Of a stretch of 54,824 nucleotides of DNA, positions 54,384-54,824 are shown one piece after another (the first letter of the stretch is position 1; every line of letters begins with the position of its first letter). Location: NCBI GenBank assembly GCA_902762505.1, contig CACWOQ010000013.1, forward strand, positions 1 to 54,824, written 5' to 3'. This DNA is from an uncultured Ruminococcus sp. Lineage in GTDB: Bacteria; Bacillota; Clostridia; Oscillospirales; CAG-272. The translations under genes were made by a program, and so were the position numbers. A model generated the notes under the pieces. It did no database searches. It worked only from the letters and a program-made list of their open reading frames with translations, and was not told where the DNA came from.

Positions 54384-54710
54384 ATGAAAACGAAAAAGAA
54401 GGGCAGCAACTGGACCGCGTATTACGACGAGGACAACGGCAGGTATTTTGCCGAGATAATGTACACCAGCCGCGAGGGGCGCGAACAGTATGATTACGAG
54501 ATAACGGCAGATATTTACAGCCGGCTCGGCACCTTTGCGGATGACATTGAAAACGAGAGACTTATAAAAACCGGGGAAATGACGTATTCGTTTGAAAACA
54601 CGATGTACGGCACGCTCGGTCCCGAGCGGACCGTTTGGAACGAGGAAGCGAGCGAAGCGATGAAAGCGGCAGAGGCGAAGCAAAACAAGGACAGCAAGAA
54701 AAAGAAATGA
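54384..54710 (+). CDS. Small Lys-rich protein, unknown function
   Basis: 108 residues from the ATG at 54384, which has GGAGGT ten bases upstream; an ATG at 54348, overlapping the previous stop, would add twelve residues but has no ribosome site. Core 'WTAYYDEDNGRYFAEIMYTSREGREQYDYEITADIYSRLG', then a Lys-rich tail. Probably a small beta-alpha protein. No family recognised. Confidence 0.6.
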   Translation: MKTKKKGSNWTAYYDEDNGRYFAEIMYTSREGREQYDYEITADIYSRLGTFADDIENERLIKTGEMTYSFENTMYGTLGPERTVWNEEASEAMKAAEAKQNKDSKKKK

Positions 54711-54733
54711 TCCCGACAAACCGGGATTTATGG
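54711..54733 (+). repeat. 5' cassette marker
   Basis: GATCCCGACAAACCGGGATTT stands between a stop codon and the ribosome site of the next gene, as at 8277-8299. It shows that the cassette organisation continues past the window edge. Confidence 0.55.
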
Positions 54734-54745
54734 AGGTGATATGCA

Positions 54746-54824
54746 ATGACAATCTACGATATCTCGCAGGAGGTTTTCAGCTGTCGGGTATTCCCCGGTG
54801 ACCCAGCGCCGGAAAGAAGGGTGC
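54746..54824 (+). CDS. Cyclase-family (kynurenine formamidase-like) protein, 5' end
   Basis: The first 26 codons (MTIYDISQEVFSCRVFPGDP...) match the start of the metal-dependent cyclase/arylformamidase family, whose members open with 'YDIS...PGDP'. GGAGGTGAT precedes the ATG. The rest lies beyond the window. The family hydrolyses formamide or similar bonds; the substrate is unknown. Confidence 0.7.
   Translation, partial: MTIYDISQEVFSCRVFPGDPAPERRV

Overview
The window looks like a chromosome segment of an anaerobic gut-type Clostridium relative (Bacillota, class Clostridia). The signs are consensus TTGACA-N17-TATAAT promoters, strong GGAGG ribosome sites, a type III glutamine synthetase, an ammonium transporter fused to a PII domain, an ANTAR regulator, a split ferredoxin-linked glutamate synthase, and sortase-type Cna-B/SpaA adhesin domains. 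No 16S gene or other definitive marker is present, so a finer placement would be a guess.

Layout. 1-4428 (minus) is the first 1,476 codons of a giant adhesin, divergent from a MerR-type regulator (4735-5544) across an intergenic region with two matching operators. 5.6-10.4 kb is a mobile-element scar. It holds arm-site-like repeats, the 3' half of tRNA-Ser(CGA), a truncated integrase and a LexA-like repressor. Embedded in it are three single-gene cassettes (acetyltransferase, lipoprotein, P-loop protein) separated by a recurring structured intergenic element. 10.8-17.0 kb (minus) is a compact operon encoding SPFH/zinc ribbon, LRR membrane, HEPN-like and zinc ribbon-TPR-TIR proteins. It resembles a membrane-linked defence or stress system and is the best candidate for something undescribed. 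The TIR gene is interrupted by a 13-bp deletion inside a 111-bp tandem repeat. 17.2-18.0 kb holds two HTH genes and the tail of a serine recombinase. 18.0-19.3 kb is an Rrf2 regulator plus NAD(P)-binding protein pair with two identical-spacing operators.

19.5-40.7 kb is a coherent nitrogen-assimilation locus in two divergent transcription units. The minus unit is glnA(type III)-amt/PII-asnB-pyrG-purF-carA-carB: glutamine synthesis, ammonium uptake and four glutamine amidotransferases. The plus unit is a split glutamate synthase (amidotransferase, FMN/Fe-S core, ferredoxin, FAD oxidoreductase, GXGXG domain), a second glutamine synthetase and an ANTAR antiterminator protein. Both units start with a consensus promoter followed by a leader with a hexaloop (A1/G4) hairpin that competes with an intrinsic terminator. 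This is what an ANTAR protein is known to act on, so the last gene probably controls both units.

40.8-47.7 kb (minus) is a redox/esterase operon: three flavodoxins, an aldo/keto reductase, a flavodoxin-like reductase, an unusual 896-residue triple hydrolase, and an alpha/beta hydrolase. A LysR regulator is divergent at 47859. From 49 kb to the end is a second run of cassette-like genes (acetyltransferase, several unrecognised acidic proteins, a DUF4116-type repeat protein, the start of a cyclase-family gene). These carry the same structured intergenic element and promoter module as the 7-9 kb region, 40 kb away.
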